A DNA stretch of 64,000 nucleotides from Tomocerus qinae (Eukaryota > Arthropoda > Collembola > Entomobryomorpha > Tomoceridae), in contig CM034546.1 in NCBI GenBank assembly GCA_020055645.1, positions 128,857,875-128,921,874 on the forward strand, written 5' to 3'. Made by a program: the position numbers and the translations under genes. The notes beneath the pieces are model-generated. The model saw nothing but the letters and a program-made list of their open reading frames with translations. It was not told where the DNA came from and made no database searches. Each line of letters starts with the position of its first letter. Within the stretch, counting starts at the first letter, position 1. Positions 1 through 12,228 of the stretch are shown here, in pieces.

Positions 1-5
1 TTTAG

Positions 6-1525
6 GGCTTTACGGAACAAAATGTCCAAAATCTGAAAGAAAATGAGTTGCAGAAAAATGAAAGCAGTAGACAAAAAATGAAAGTAATTAATATACCATT
101 GAAAAACAAAAATAGCATTAAACATGTAAATACATCATTGAGTATGACGTTTTAGGACAGAGACAGGAACGAGAACGGTCAAACTAATAATATCTTTCGG
201 AAGTTGAAAGATAAATTGACAGGAAGAAAACGTTATGAGGTACCACTGCAAAATTAATATTTACGTAATTAATGTTGGAAAGCTAATTTTTTGAGGTCAA
301 TCGCAGGTGAGTACTCCACAAGCAAGTCAAGAACTGGACAGCAATACCAAGGAAATGCAGAAAGAACGATTGGACGAAATGATTCCTGAAGACAATTGTG
401 GGCTTCAGATTGTACGAATAGACTTATGGGGGAATGAAAACATCTTAGATTTGGGTGTCGAAGACCCAACTGCCAAACAACGTGAATACGAAATTTCTAG
501 AAATTCAGACGCAGTGGTACGCGAAATAAGTAGGTCCAAAGCTTACCGAAAAGAGCAGACTGAGTTATATAGAAAAATGAAGCAAAAGGCGTCAGATGTA
601 AAAACTGCAACAGACAATTGCGAACTTGATTCTCAAACAGTACGTAAAAATCTTGATAATATTATTATAAAAGGCGATACACATCAATAACGGAAATAAT
701 AATAATAAATAAATATTGAGGATAATTTACAGAAAAAGGAGGAAGTCTCAAATAACGACTCGATGCGGCAAGACAGCAATACAAGTGAAGATTCCTATGC
801 TTACGAAAATGTAATTATTTTAATATACTTCCTAATAATATGCAGTTTCAGGAAATAGTTACAAACGAAATGGAAATTTTATTTAGAAAATGATGCAACT
901 GGAAAACTTGGATCCAAAGGTTGATGTGCTGGAAAACGATTTAAAGGATTTAATATGCCGCACTGAAGTATGTTTTTTGTACCATCTATTAATATAATTT
1001 GAATGAAAAGTGAATTGTTTAAAGGCAAAATGAAAGATTTTTTATCCGATAATGAGATATAAATTTATGCAAAATTTATGGACTAAAGGATAGACAATGT
1101 AATATATAATAATGGATATCAAACCATGAAACGCAAGAAACTAAATGATTACGTTACGATTGTATATTCAAATTTTAGTATTCACTTGTTATGAATTGAA
1201 AAATGTAAATTTTATTTTTGTAGGAGATGCTGAAAAGACAAAAAAATTTACTTGATCATATAAACAGTGAACGTGGGGAGAAAGTTTCTCCAATGCCCGT
1301 GATTACAAATGAAATCATAGCTGAAATGGATACATTGAAAAAAGAAATTGAGGTAGTTGTATGATTATCCAATTTAAAAGTGAAGAGTGACAACCATGGT
1401 AATATGTATAATATTTGTATCCATAGGGCATTGAAAAAGAGACAAATAAATTCGACGAGCGGAAGGCGGATGACAATGACATGGAAGTAAGAAGAAATAA
1501 TGAAAACAGTGTTTGTATTAAGTAA
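6..1525 (+). CDS. 3' part of a multi-small-exon gene encoding a charged coiled-coil-like protein (5' end outside window)
   Basis: I do not recognise the family. Seven exons can be read: 6-83, 156-239, 307-639, 733-810, 887-967, 1224-1352 and 1427-1525, the last ending at TAA 1523-1525. Each is bounded by AG and GT, has a length divisible by three, and joins at phase 0, so any internal exon could be skipped without shifting the frame. The product is rich in Lys, Glu, Asp, Asn and Gln with heptad-like Leu/Met/Ile spacing (for example KMMQLENL and EMLKRQKNLLDH) and has no signal peptide or membrane segment in the visible part. An AATAAA at 1540-1545 lies just after the stop, supporting the 3' end. 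The upstream exon boundary at base 6 implies more exons to the left. It could be a structural coiled-coil protein or a fast-evolving lineage-specific gene; the exon structure is more certain than any function. Confidence 0.6.
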
Positions 1526-1699
1526 AAATGTTTAAACCAAATAAAATATAAAAGCGTTTAAAAGAAATTAGTCAATGACTAAATAAATGACTTTATTTCG
1601 CGAAATATTTCACCTCAGTTTTGTTGAAAAGGGAAATTAATGAAATAAATACAACAAAGTGAAATAAAGTCATTTATTTCACCCGTCTAAGGTGAAATA

Positions 1700-1885
1700 A
1701 AGTAAATTTCAAATAATTTCTTTATTTCAAATAATTTCTTTATTTCAAATAATTTCTTTATTTCAAATAATTTCTTTATTTCAAATGATTTCTTTATTTC
1801 AAATAATTTCTTTATTTCAAATGATTTCTTTATTTCCAATAATTACTTTATTTCAAATAATTTCTATATTTCAAACAATTCCATT
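1700..1885. repeat. 18-bp tandem repeat rich in TTTATTTCAAATAATT
   Basis: About nine imperfect copies of an 18-bp unit (ctttatttcaaataattt). It lies in a stretch (about 1585-1935) full of gaaataaatg and its complement, including ttatttcgcgaaatatttca. Similar wording recurs in the repeats at 37.8 kb and 39.9 kb. No coding content seen. Confidence 0.8.
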
Positions 1886-2374
1886 TTATCTCACTTTTCA
1901 AGACAAAGTCATTGAAGTGTCAAATAAATGCCAACCCTTATTACATAGTTAACTTAAAATTAACATGTTGATTGACACAAACTGAAACTGAAAATAACTT
2001 TTTCAAATATGGTAGATAGTTTACTGTCTATAACGCCTTAGGATAACTAATGCAGTAAGGAGTTTCACGGCTAATTAGAAAAGCTAAAAATTAAGTCTCT
2101 TGTTCTTCACTTTTAATTTCATTCTATTTTCACGTTTCGAGTCTCAAATGTTAATAATGGCGTTAATAGAACCATTAATGTAGCGTTAATAGAATAATTG
2201 AGAAGTCAGATTTTCTTCGACTGCATTAACTACAAATACACGGAAGTCCGATCAATTTTTAGATGGCAGGGGATGGGTAAATAAATTCCGTTCCCTTTTC
2301 AGAGATAATTAAAACCCTATAACCTAAGTCAATGATTACATTATTGATCACCTCCCGCACATTACAACTAAGAT

Positions 2375-5300
2375 ATGAAATACTATAAAATAAATCGTTT
2401 TTTTGTGTTAAAGCAGACTGTTGACGAGCGAACTTCAAAAGAAATTTTTCACAAGGTTAATTTATGCCTATGCAAACAAAATAACTTTAAAGGGGAAAGA
2501 AAGGAATGCAGGTCAGGTGCAATGTACAATCTTATTAAAGAAGGAGCTCGCGTACCATTTGATCTACAAAGTATTAAAACAATATGGCCAGATATTAAAT
2601 CTTCTCAAAAATATGCCAATATCAGAAGGAAATTTCAAAAAACCTATGAACAATCTCTATCGGGAAAGGAATTAGTTAAAAAGATTCAAGAACGTGGAAT
2701 TACGCTAATGGACGACAATTTTACTTCAAGACTGGTGCCACCTAGTCCAAAGAAAAAAAGGACAAAGAGTCCAGTGAAAAAACTTGGAAAAGTTAAACTC
2801 GGAAAGCGCGTTTCAAATCAGGCCACAAAAGCTGCTCAGCCTTCATCCAAAACAGCAAAAATGGCGCCTGTTGTTACGAAGAATGTTTTGAAAAAGCCAT
2901 CAAAGTTGACAAAATTGACAAACAATTTTAACTTTGCGTGCAAATATGATGGAGTTTCATCTAATTACTATGCATTCATTCCTAATAAGGACTGGAAGTT
3001 ACTTTGGGACACAAAATCAAAAAACTTCATCAAAATGAAGTACTTAACAGATCGCCTGGAAGCGGTCCTGGACGGTCAAGGTGAGGGTGAACATCCAGGT
3101 GTTCATTTGGCTAGGGACACCTCGGCCTATGTTTTTAAAAATAAAGATTTTGTCATGGTACGTTCGTACTGTTCGTTTCCATCGTCATCTGGAAAATGTC
3201 CAACGGAATTCAAGATTTATATTAAAATACCTAAAGAAAAAGACGACCACGTAAAAATGCAAGTTATTGAAATAGGAGAAAGATGCCACAAACGCGGTGA
3301 AAATGATGACTATGTAAGTCATCCCTGCAGAGGGTACGCCAGAGAAAAAATTGGAAAGCAGCTGCAGAACGTAAACGCCTTTAAGTTCGAAATGGACTAT
3401 GTAGACGAACCTAAAGATGCCTATTACCATGAAAATAAAATAAGACCTTTTGGAATCAGTGTTCTTCGCAAGATCAAAAGCGAAAATCGTTTAAGTAATA
3501 GAACTTTAAGGAATGACTATGACGAACTTATTTCAAAAAGAATGTCTGATCTTGACACAATTCGATACATTTCACCTTTTGGGGTACCGTTTGGGTTCAG
3601 CTTAACATCAGAAAATATTTTGAAAACAGCTGCTAATATTGCTGTAGCAGATTCGGGTTTGATCGTTCATCTAGATAGCACCGGATCATTGGTCGACACA
3701 AGCAATGTACACAACGGCGAGCAAACTCATGGAGAAGCCTACGTATACAGCATTGTTACTTCTAAGCGCCCGGAATTAGACCCTTCATCAAACTCTCAAA
3801 TAATACCGTTATACACTATCGTCAACACCAAACATGACACAGCCGAAATCACAGACAGATTATTATCGTTCCGAAAAGACTTCACAACGACAGCTGAAAC
3901 AATAACAGAAGCAAAAGAATATCTAAAAGAAAAATCGCTTATTAAACAAGTCATAACGGACTACAGTTTTGCACTTAGTAATCAAATATTATTGTTATTA
4001 ATTATGTATATTGAATGAATTAGCAGGGATATATTTCTACCCCCTAAATTTTTGAAAAATGTATTTCTTTTTCAGTTAAAGGAAGCATCGCTGCATTCAA
4101 TAACACCAAAGATATTGAAGATGACATAATTTTAGGGTCAAATCGACATGCGGATAAAATGACCTTAAATGAATATCTTCAGGAGATGTGCAGAATCATG
4201 AATGGCACACTTACGCCCAAAGAATCTGGAATACGATGTGTACAAACTCTCTGTAAAAATCACATCATTTCTTCATTTGCCAAACTAATTTCCAGAAAGG
4301 GCGCAACCAGAGGTCAGAAAAAAGTCGCTCTTAATGGATTGGCAAGACTACAAAATGCAAGCACCCATGAAGAGTTTCTGGATGTCTACAGTAAGATGGT
4401 CAAAATTTTGGACACGAAAAATTCTACAACCGAAATAAAGGAATTAGAAAAAGAATTACTAGCCAAGAAAGAATACATAAACCAAATTACTGTGGATGAT
4501 GTAATAGACATTACTAAAATTGACGATTTATCAGATTTGAATGTTGAGAAGGAAGCGGCTAAGCAAAGATTGATTGATTGCAACTCATTTGCTCAATCAT
4601 TAGTGGAATACAGGGATAAGATTATATCTCAAAATCAAAATGATTCAAATACCAATTGGGCAACCGAGAACAACTGCACTAACGTTTTATACAATCCGGG
4701 AATTATGGACGCTTTTATTAACACTTACAGCGCGATGGCTCCATTGTGGTCTGACTTTGCTATAAAGTGTTATGATGAAAGCTTGAATGCCGGGTCAAGC
4801 GGTGTCGTCGAAAAGACTTTTGGGACAATGAAAGCAAACAAGCATGTTAGCCGATTTAAGGCTCCGGAATTCTACAGATACATTAAAAACTTTCAAAGAA
4901 TTCATCTAACTAGATACAAAGGAATGAGAAGGCATGTAAAACGGGAATATAAGAGGCTTAAACCGAGACAAAAAGAAGTTAAGATACTTACTCGACGCAA
5001 TGCAAAAAGGTAAGGTTGTTTTTAATTTATATAATAATGCTAACAAGAATTCGTACTTTGAAACAAATATGTCTCCGTAAATATAGGAAAATTGACTGTG
5101 AAAATTGGGGACCAAAAAGGACAAGAAATACCAAAAGGTAATTCACTATTATAATATTGAACAATTTAAATTGGAAATATGGAATATATCAATGTCAATT
5201 ACGGTATATTGGTAATTTTTAAGGTTTGGCCGAGTATTCACACCTAATCAGCAATCGTTGAAGAATGCAGTCGAAAATCAATGTTTTAATATGCCTAAAC

Positions 5301-7606
5301 CAAGTAAAATTATCAATAAATCTGTTACCACATGTACAAAACCGACACCGGTTCTCGTTCTTAATAAATTGGATGAGCAGAAGCAAGGAAAAGGTAAATT
5401 GTTTACTAGAAAATTATAAAGAAAATGTAATAAGAAAAATTATAAAGGAAAAATTATCATGCAAAAAATATCTAATGCAGTTTACTCTTCAAAATTAGAT
5501 GTCACCACAATTAGCAATGCTATATCATATGAAAATTATGATTTAAAAACACTGCAATCCATGTTAAAAAACCCGGAACCTGTGGTTGATGAATTGCATT
5601 TACAAGTGGAAGGGACAACTGTATCTCTAACCAATTTATATAGTCTCAGCCCAAATACTTGGATTGAAGACGCAGTTATTTCAAGTTCTCTGCGACTATT
5701 ACATGAAGAAAGTTGTCTGAATGAAAGAAAAGAATCTGTTCAAATTGCAGCTGATTTGGTTATGAATTATGATCAAGGCGCTGGAGCTGCATGGTATAGG
5801 CCGAATATTTTCGAAAGCCAAATTACAGATCAGGCAAAAATTGTTCTCGTGCCGGTAAACATTCAACAGCACTGGTTGCTTGGTGTAGCCGACATTGAAA
5901 ACAAGATAATAACAATTTATGACTCCCTGTACACGACTACTATGACAGATGATGGAGGAGTGAGTATAGACTACGTACACTACCAAAGAATAGCCCTTGA
6001 GCTACAAGCTGTCTTATCGCCAACGTTTGGTATTGTAAATTGGAAGCAACCTAAACTGCCGTATATAACTCAACAAAAAAACGGCAGCGATTGCGGCCTG
6101 TTTCCAATAATTGTAGGAGAAAAAATTTTCAAGGAACTACCTATCACAATTAGTGAAGACGAAATAACTTGCTACAGAGGAAAATGTTTACGTTTTTTGC
6201 TTGAAAAGATGGGGCCGATGGCAGAAATCATCGTAAAAGGAACGGAGTCAAACGATGCACTTCTGTTTGCCAATGTGAAGAAATATTACGACGATTTTTG
6301 CAGAACTAGAAAAGAAAGGAACGACAGATATGTCGTCACAGATAAGTTAATCAGAGACGCGATAGCAAAGAAAACTGTAAAATCGAGACAAAGTGATAGC
6401 AAAACACAAGTAGATGCTCCGGAAGACATAAATTGTTTTCAGGATAATCAGAAGGTCGGCAAAATAAACGAAGAAACCATTCAGGATGAATTTTATTGGA
6501 ACACGAACTACTCTAGTCCTCCATTAAATAACATGAATGAAGCAGATGACTACTTAACCTCTTTGGATTCGCAATTGTATAATGATTCACATCAGCTAAC
6601 CCAAGACGACGTAAAGGAGTGTCTAAAAGAGGGTAAACCGTCTTCTTTACAATTAGATTTAACTGACTTGTTATCTTTAAATTAGAATCAAATTAAAAAT
6701 TAGCTTCAAATACGTTTTTAAGGGTTTTCAACTACAGAAATAGTTGAAGAAGGTCGATTACGACAGCTGGCGTATGAAGATTGTGACGTAGAAACGTTAA
6801 AGCTCATGCTACCTGATGTCCTTTCACTGCCAAAACAGTTGACTTGCTTAGCCGGACCAGAAGAAATGACATTCACGGCAATTGCATCTTTGGCCCCTAA
6901 CCGTTGGCTAGATACAAATGTTATTGACTCCTACCTTCAATTAATGCACCAAGATTTTTGTAAGAACGAAAGAGTGCAAATCGGTTCTCATTTATTATGT
7001 AGGTATGTAAATGGTCGCTGGGAAACATATCCATTTGAACTAAAGAGCATGTCAAAAGAGGCAGAAAAAGTATTGGTTCCAATATTATTGGGTAATCATT
7101 ACGTATTACTAGTTGCGGATATTCTAAAAAAGGAGATGAGGTTTTATAATTCGCTAAGAAAGAGTTCAACAGACACAGAATATTATGAAACAGTTAGGGC
7201 TCTGTTGGCAAACATGCTATATCCTAAATTTGGAATAACAAAGTGGACAGTAAAATATGAGAAATCCTTTTTACAACAAGAAAACGGAAGTGATTGCGGT
7301 TGTTACGTTTTAGCAGCAGCAGAAAAAGTACTGAAAGACATGCCAATAAAACTTAATAGACAGGAAATGATATCATTTAGAGGCAAGACAACCAGATACT
7401 TGTTAAACAAACTTGGACCAGAAGCTGATCAATATCTAGAAGGAACAGATAAAAACGATAAAATTCTTTTTGAAAGAGTTCTAAAAGAAGAAGCAAGAAT
7501 ACAAAATTTACACAAGGAACATTTAGCAATTAGTAATGAAAGAGCATTTATTGAAAATCTAATACGTACAAAAAACGGGGAGAATTCCAAGGTTATCGAG
7601 CTTTAA
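2375..7606 (+). CDS. DDE transposase fused to two tandem Ulp1/C48 protease domains (DNA-transposon gene, MULE/NOF-like)
   Basis: Proposed exons: 2375-3977, 4076-5009, 5087-5137, 5224-5393, 5481-6632 and 6723-7606. All junctions agree in phase and give about 1,597 residues. Exon 1 has a basic Pro/Lys-rich stretch (SPKKKRTKSPVKK), then a Cys/His region resembling FLYWCH/WRKY-type zinc fingers of mobile elements. Candidate catalytic residues are Asp434 (HLDSTGSLV), Asp529 (ITDYSFAL) and Glu780 (SGVVEKTFGTMK). Exon 5 carries an Ulp1 fold: His at 5870-5872 (QQHWLLG), Asp at 5921-5923 (YDSLY), Cys at 6092-6094 (NGSDCG). Exon 6 carries a second: His 7097-7099, Cys 7295-7297 (NGSDCG), but Asn at 7148-7150 where Asp is expected (YNSLR). 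If the last intron is not used, the first Ulp1 reading ends at the stop at 6683-6685 and the second is a separate frame. Ulp1 proteases cleave SUMO-like conjugates and are known passengers of MULE-type elements. AATAAA lies at 7814-7819. Terminal inverted repeats were not found. The superfamily call is tentative; transposase and Ulp1 calls are firmer. Confidence 0.7.
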
Positions 7607-7965
7607 AATAGCAAGATAAAAAATAGAAAAAATTAAACGCGTTTCAATAATGTGCTTAATAATAATATAATGACTTCACTAAAAATAAGTTTGATTAAAA
7701 CTCAAATTACTATTTCGCAATTGAAATTCCCTCTTTTCAAAGGCGGTAATCTCAAATCGTAACGAAAATATATGTGGCACAATATTGATCATGCTCTGTA
7801 ATATTGTACTTTCAATAAAAGCAATTAAATTTTCTTAGAATTAAAAGTACCAAGTTATGGAAACAATTTCTAATTATGCAGACAATTTTCAAGTGTCGGA
7901 AAAACCTTCACCTCCAAATGTGGTACATCGAACAGCGTCTTTAATCGCCGTTTCTCCGTTCCTGC

Positions 7966-10900
7966 CGGTACCCACCATGTAGCTTAGATAAGGGTTAATT
8001 CTCTTATCGGACGAGCAAGGTATATGTTTCTCCTATGGATCATGCTTAGGACATATGCAGGCACCTAGCCTATGGTTCAAATGTTGTGGCCTCGGCCTAT
8101 TTTGGGAGAAATTTACATATATGTGTTCGGGCCTGTACCAATCATGTAGCTTAGATAAGGGTTAATTCTCTTATCGGACGAGCAAGGTATATGTTTCTCA
8201 TATGGATCATGCTTAGGACATATGCAGGCACCTAGCCTATGGTTCAAATGTTGTGGCCTCGGCCTATTTTGGGAGAAATTTACATATATGTGTTCGGGCC
8301 TGTACCAATCATGTAGCTTAGATAAGGGTTAATTCTCTTATCGGACGAGCAAGGTATACATTTCTCATATGGATCATGCTTAGGACATATGCAGGCACCT
8401 AGCCTATGGTTCAAATGTTGTGGCCTCGGCTTATTTTGAGAGAAATTTGCATATATGTGTTCGGGCCTGTACCCATCATGTAGCGTAGGTGAGGGTTAAT
8501 TCTCTTATCGGACGAGCAAGGTATATGTTTCTCATATGGATCATGCTCAGGACATATGCAGGCACCTAGCCTATGGTTCAAATGTTGTGGCCTCGGCCTA
8601 TTTTGGGAGAAATTTACATATATGTGTTCGGGCCTGTACCCATCATGTAGCTTAGATAAGGGTTAATTCTCTTATCGGACGAGCAAGGTATATGTTTCTC
8701 ATATGGATCATGCTTAGGACATATGCAGGCACCTAGCCTATGGTTCAAATGTTGTGGCCTCGGCTTATTTTGAGAGAAATTTGCATATATGTGTTCGGGC
8801 CTGTACCCATCATGTAGCTTAGATAAGGGTTAATTCTCTTATCGGACGAGCAAGGTATATGTTTCTCATATGGATCATGCTTAGGACATATGCAGGCACC
8901 TAGCCTATGGTTCAAATGTTGTGGCCTCGGCTTATTTTGAGAGAAATTTGCATATATGTGTTCGGGCCTGTACCCATCATGTAGCGTAGGTAAGGGTTAA
9001 TTCTCTTATCGGACGAGCAAGGTATATGTTTCTCCTATGGATCATGCTTAGGACATATGCAGGCACCTAGCCTATGGTTCAAATGTTGTGGCCTCGGCTT
9101 ATTTTGAGAGAAATTTGCATATATGTGTTCGGGCCTGTACCCATCATGTAGCGTAGGTAAGGGTTAATTCTCTTATCGGACGAGCAAGGTATATGTTTCT
9201 CATATGGATCATGCTCAGGACATATGCAGGCACCTAGCCTATGGTTCAAATGTTGTGGCCTCGGCTTATTTTGAGAGAAATTTGCATATATGTGTTCGGG
9301 CCTGTACCCATCATGTAGCGTAGGTAAGGGTTAATTCTCTTATCGGACGAGCAAGGTATATGTTTCTCATATGGATCATGCTCAGGACATATGCAGGCAC
9401 CTAGCCTATGGTTCAAATGTTGTGGCCTCGGCTTATTTTGAGATAAATTTGCATATATGTGTTCGGGCCTGTACCCATCATGTAGCGTAGGTAAGGGTTA
9501 ATTCTCTTATCGGACGAGCAAGGTATATGTTTCTCATATGGATCATGCTCAGGACATATGCAGGCACCTAGCCTATGGTTCAAATGTTGTGGCCTCGGCC
9601 TATTTTGGGAGAAATTTACATATATGTGTTCGGGCCTGTACCCATCATGTAGCTTAGATAAGGGTTAATTCTCTTATCGGACGAGCAAGGTATATGTTAC
9701 TCATATGGATCATGCTTAGGACATATGCAGGCACCTAGCCTATGGTTCAAATGTTGTGGCCTCGGCTTATTTTGAGAGAAATTTGCATATATGTGTTCGG
9801 GCCTGTACCCATCATGTAGCTTAGATAAGGGTTAATTCTCTTATCGGACGAGCAAGGTATATGTTTCTCATATGGATCATGCTTAGGACATATGCAGGCA
9901 CCTAGCCTATGGTTCAAATGTTGTGGCCTCGGCTTATTTTGAGAGAAATTTGCATATATGTGTTCGGGCCTGTACCCATCATGTAGCGTAGGTAAGGGTT
10001 AATTCTCTTATCGGACGAGCAAGGTATATGTTTCTCCTATGGATCATGCTTAGGACATATGCAGGCACCTAGCCTATGGTTCAAATGTTGTGGCCTCGGC
10101 TTATTTTGAGAGAAATTTGCATATATGTGTTCGGGCCTGTACCCATCATGTAGCGTAGGTAAGGGTTAATTCTCTTATCGGACGAGCAAGGTATATGTTT
10201 CTCATATGGATCATGCTCAGGACATATGCAGGCACCTAGCCTATGGTTCAAATGTTGTGGCCTCGGCTTATTTTGAGAGAAATTTGCATATATGTGTTCG
10301 GGCCTGTACCCATCATGTAGCGTAGGTAAGGGTTAATTCTCTTATCGGACGAGCAAGGTATATGTTTCTCATATGGATCATGCTCAGGACATATGCAGGC
10401 ACCTAGCCTATGGTTCAAATGTTGTGGCCTCGGCTTATTTTGAGATAAATTTGCATATATGTGTTCGGGCCTGTACCCATCATGTAGCGTAGGTAAGGGT
10501 TAATTCTCTTATCGGACGAGCAAGGTATATGTTTCTCATATGGATCATGCTTAGGACATATGCAGGCACCTAGCCTATGGTTCAAATGTTGTGGCCTCGG
10601 CCTATTTTGGGAGAAATTTACATATATGCGTTCGGGCCTGTACCCATCATGTAGCTTAGATAAGGGTTAATTCTCTTATCGGACGAGCAAGGTATATGTT
10701 ACTCATATGGATCATGCTTAGGACATATGCAGGCACCTAGCCTATGGTTCAAATGTTGTGGCCTCGGCTTATTTTGAGAGAAATTTGCATATATGTGTTC
10801 GGGCCTGTACCCATCATGTAGCTTAGATAAGGGTTAATTCTCTTATCGGACGAGCAAGGTATATGTTTCTCATATGGATCATGCTTAGGACATATGCAGG

Positions 10901-11815
10901 CACCTAGCCTATGGTTCAAATGTTGTGGCCTCGGCTTATTTTGAGAGAAATTTGCATATATGTGTTCGGGCCTGTACCCATCATGTAGCGTAGGTAAGGG
11001 TTAATTCTCTTATCGGACGAGCAAGGTATATGTTTCTCCTATGGATCATGCTTAGGACATATGCAGGCACCTAGCCTATGGTTCAAATGTTGTGGCCTCG
11101 GCTTATTTTGAGAGAAATTTGCATATATGTGTTCGGGCCTGTACCCATCATGTAGCGTAGGTAAGGGTTAATTCTCTTATCGGACGAGCAAGGTATATGT
11201 TTCTCATATGGATCATGCTCAGGACATATGCAGGCACCTAGCCTATGGTTCAAATGTTGTGGCCTCGGCTTATTTTGAGAGAAATTTGCATATATGTGTT
11301 CGGGCCTGTACCCATCATGTAGCGTAGGTAAGGGTTAATTCTCTTATCGGACGAGCAAGGTATATGTTTCTCATATGGATCATGCTCAGGACATATGCAG
11401 GCACCTAGCCTATGGTTCAAATGTTGTGGCCTCGGCTTATTTTGAGATAAATTTGCATATATGTGTTCGGGCCTGTACCCATCATGTAGCGTAGGTAAGG
11501 GTTAATTCTCTTATCGGACGAGCAAGGTATATGTTTCTCATATGGATCATGCTCAGGACATATGCAGGCACCTAGCCTATGGTTCAAATGTTGTGGCCTC
11601 GGCCTATTTTGGGAGAAATTTACATATATGTGTTCGGGCCTGTACCCATCATGTAGCTTAGATAAGGGTTAATTCTCTTATCGGACGAGCAAGGTATATG
11701 TTTCTCATATGGATCATGCTCAGGACATATGCAGGCACCTAGCCTATGGTTCAAATGTTGTGGCCTCGGCTTATTTTGAGAGAAATTTGCATATATGTGT
11801 TCGGGCCGGTACTCA
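7966..11815. repeat. 167-bp satellite array, about 23 monomers, with a 6-mer (1,002 bp) higher-order repeat
   Basis: The core agc(t/g)ta(g)... recurs at 7981, 8148, 8315, 8482, 8649 and so on to 11655, always 167 bases apart. Monomers differ at diagnostic sites: agcttagataag versus agcgtaggtaag, ctcatatgg versus ctcctatgg, gcttagg versus gctcagg, ttttgagag versus ttttgggag, and gagataaa. The ordered set of variants repeats every six monomers for 8649-9650, 9651-10652 and 10653-11654. Monomer length is near-nucleosomal. No gene is inside. Confidence 0.95.
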
Positions 11816-12068
11816 GCATGTGATTTGTATTTGATAATTTTTATTTAATTTCGTCATTTTTTGAGTAAAATTAAGTTTTAGTAGGTCTCAATGATGTATT
11901 TTGGATTAATTCCACAATTTTATGCCGATAATTTGTGTTTAAATGTAGTAATATTGGATGGGCCGGTGCCCATCTCCATTGGTTTTCATATTCTCGCATT
12001 CTCTATTTCTTCACAAAAATTTTTTTTCCCATTCTCTATATCTTCTCACTGGTTTTGGTAACCACGAC

Positions 12069-12220
12069 CAAGCCCGTATCCAGAGTGGAAGCTGGCGGGG
12101 CTCGAATCCTCCCTAAATTCCCAGAAAAGGACGAGATTTTTGTCAAAACTGGTTAAAAATCCAAAAATGTTACCAATGTAGTTTGGTGCCCCCCTCTTTA
12201 AATTTCTGGATACGTGCCTC
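12069..12220. mobile_element. Small non-autonomous hAT-like element, CACGTATCCAG family, copy A
   Basis: Begins caagcccgtatccag and ends ctggatacgtgcctc, inverted copies of each other. Flanked by accacgac (12061-12068) and accacgat (12221-12228), a 7/8 match to an 8-bp target duplication. No coding capacity. Confidence 0.7.
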
Positions 12221-12228
12221 ACCACGAT

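Noticed and set aside
4386..5124. Minus-strand open frames opposite the transposase exons
   Set aside because: Shadow frames of the plus-strand coding sequence with no splice support.
7966..11815. CRISPR-like array reading of the direct repeats
   Set aside because: Units are contiguous 167-bp monomers without unique spacers, in an intron-bearing animal genome; it is a satellite.
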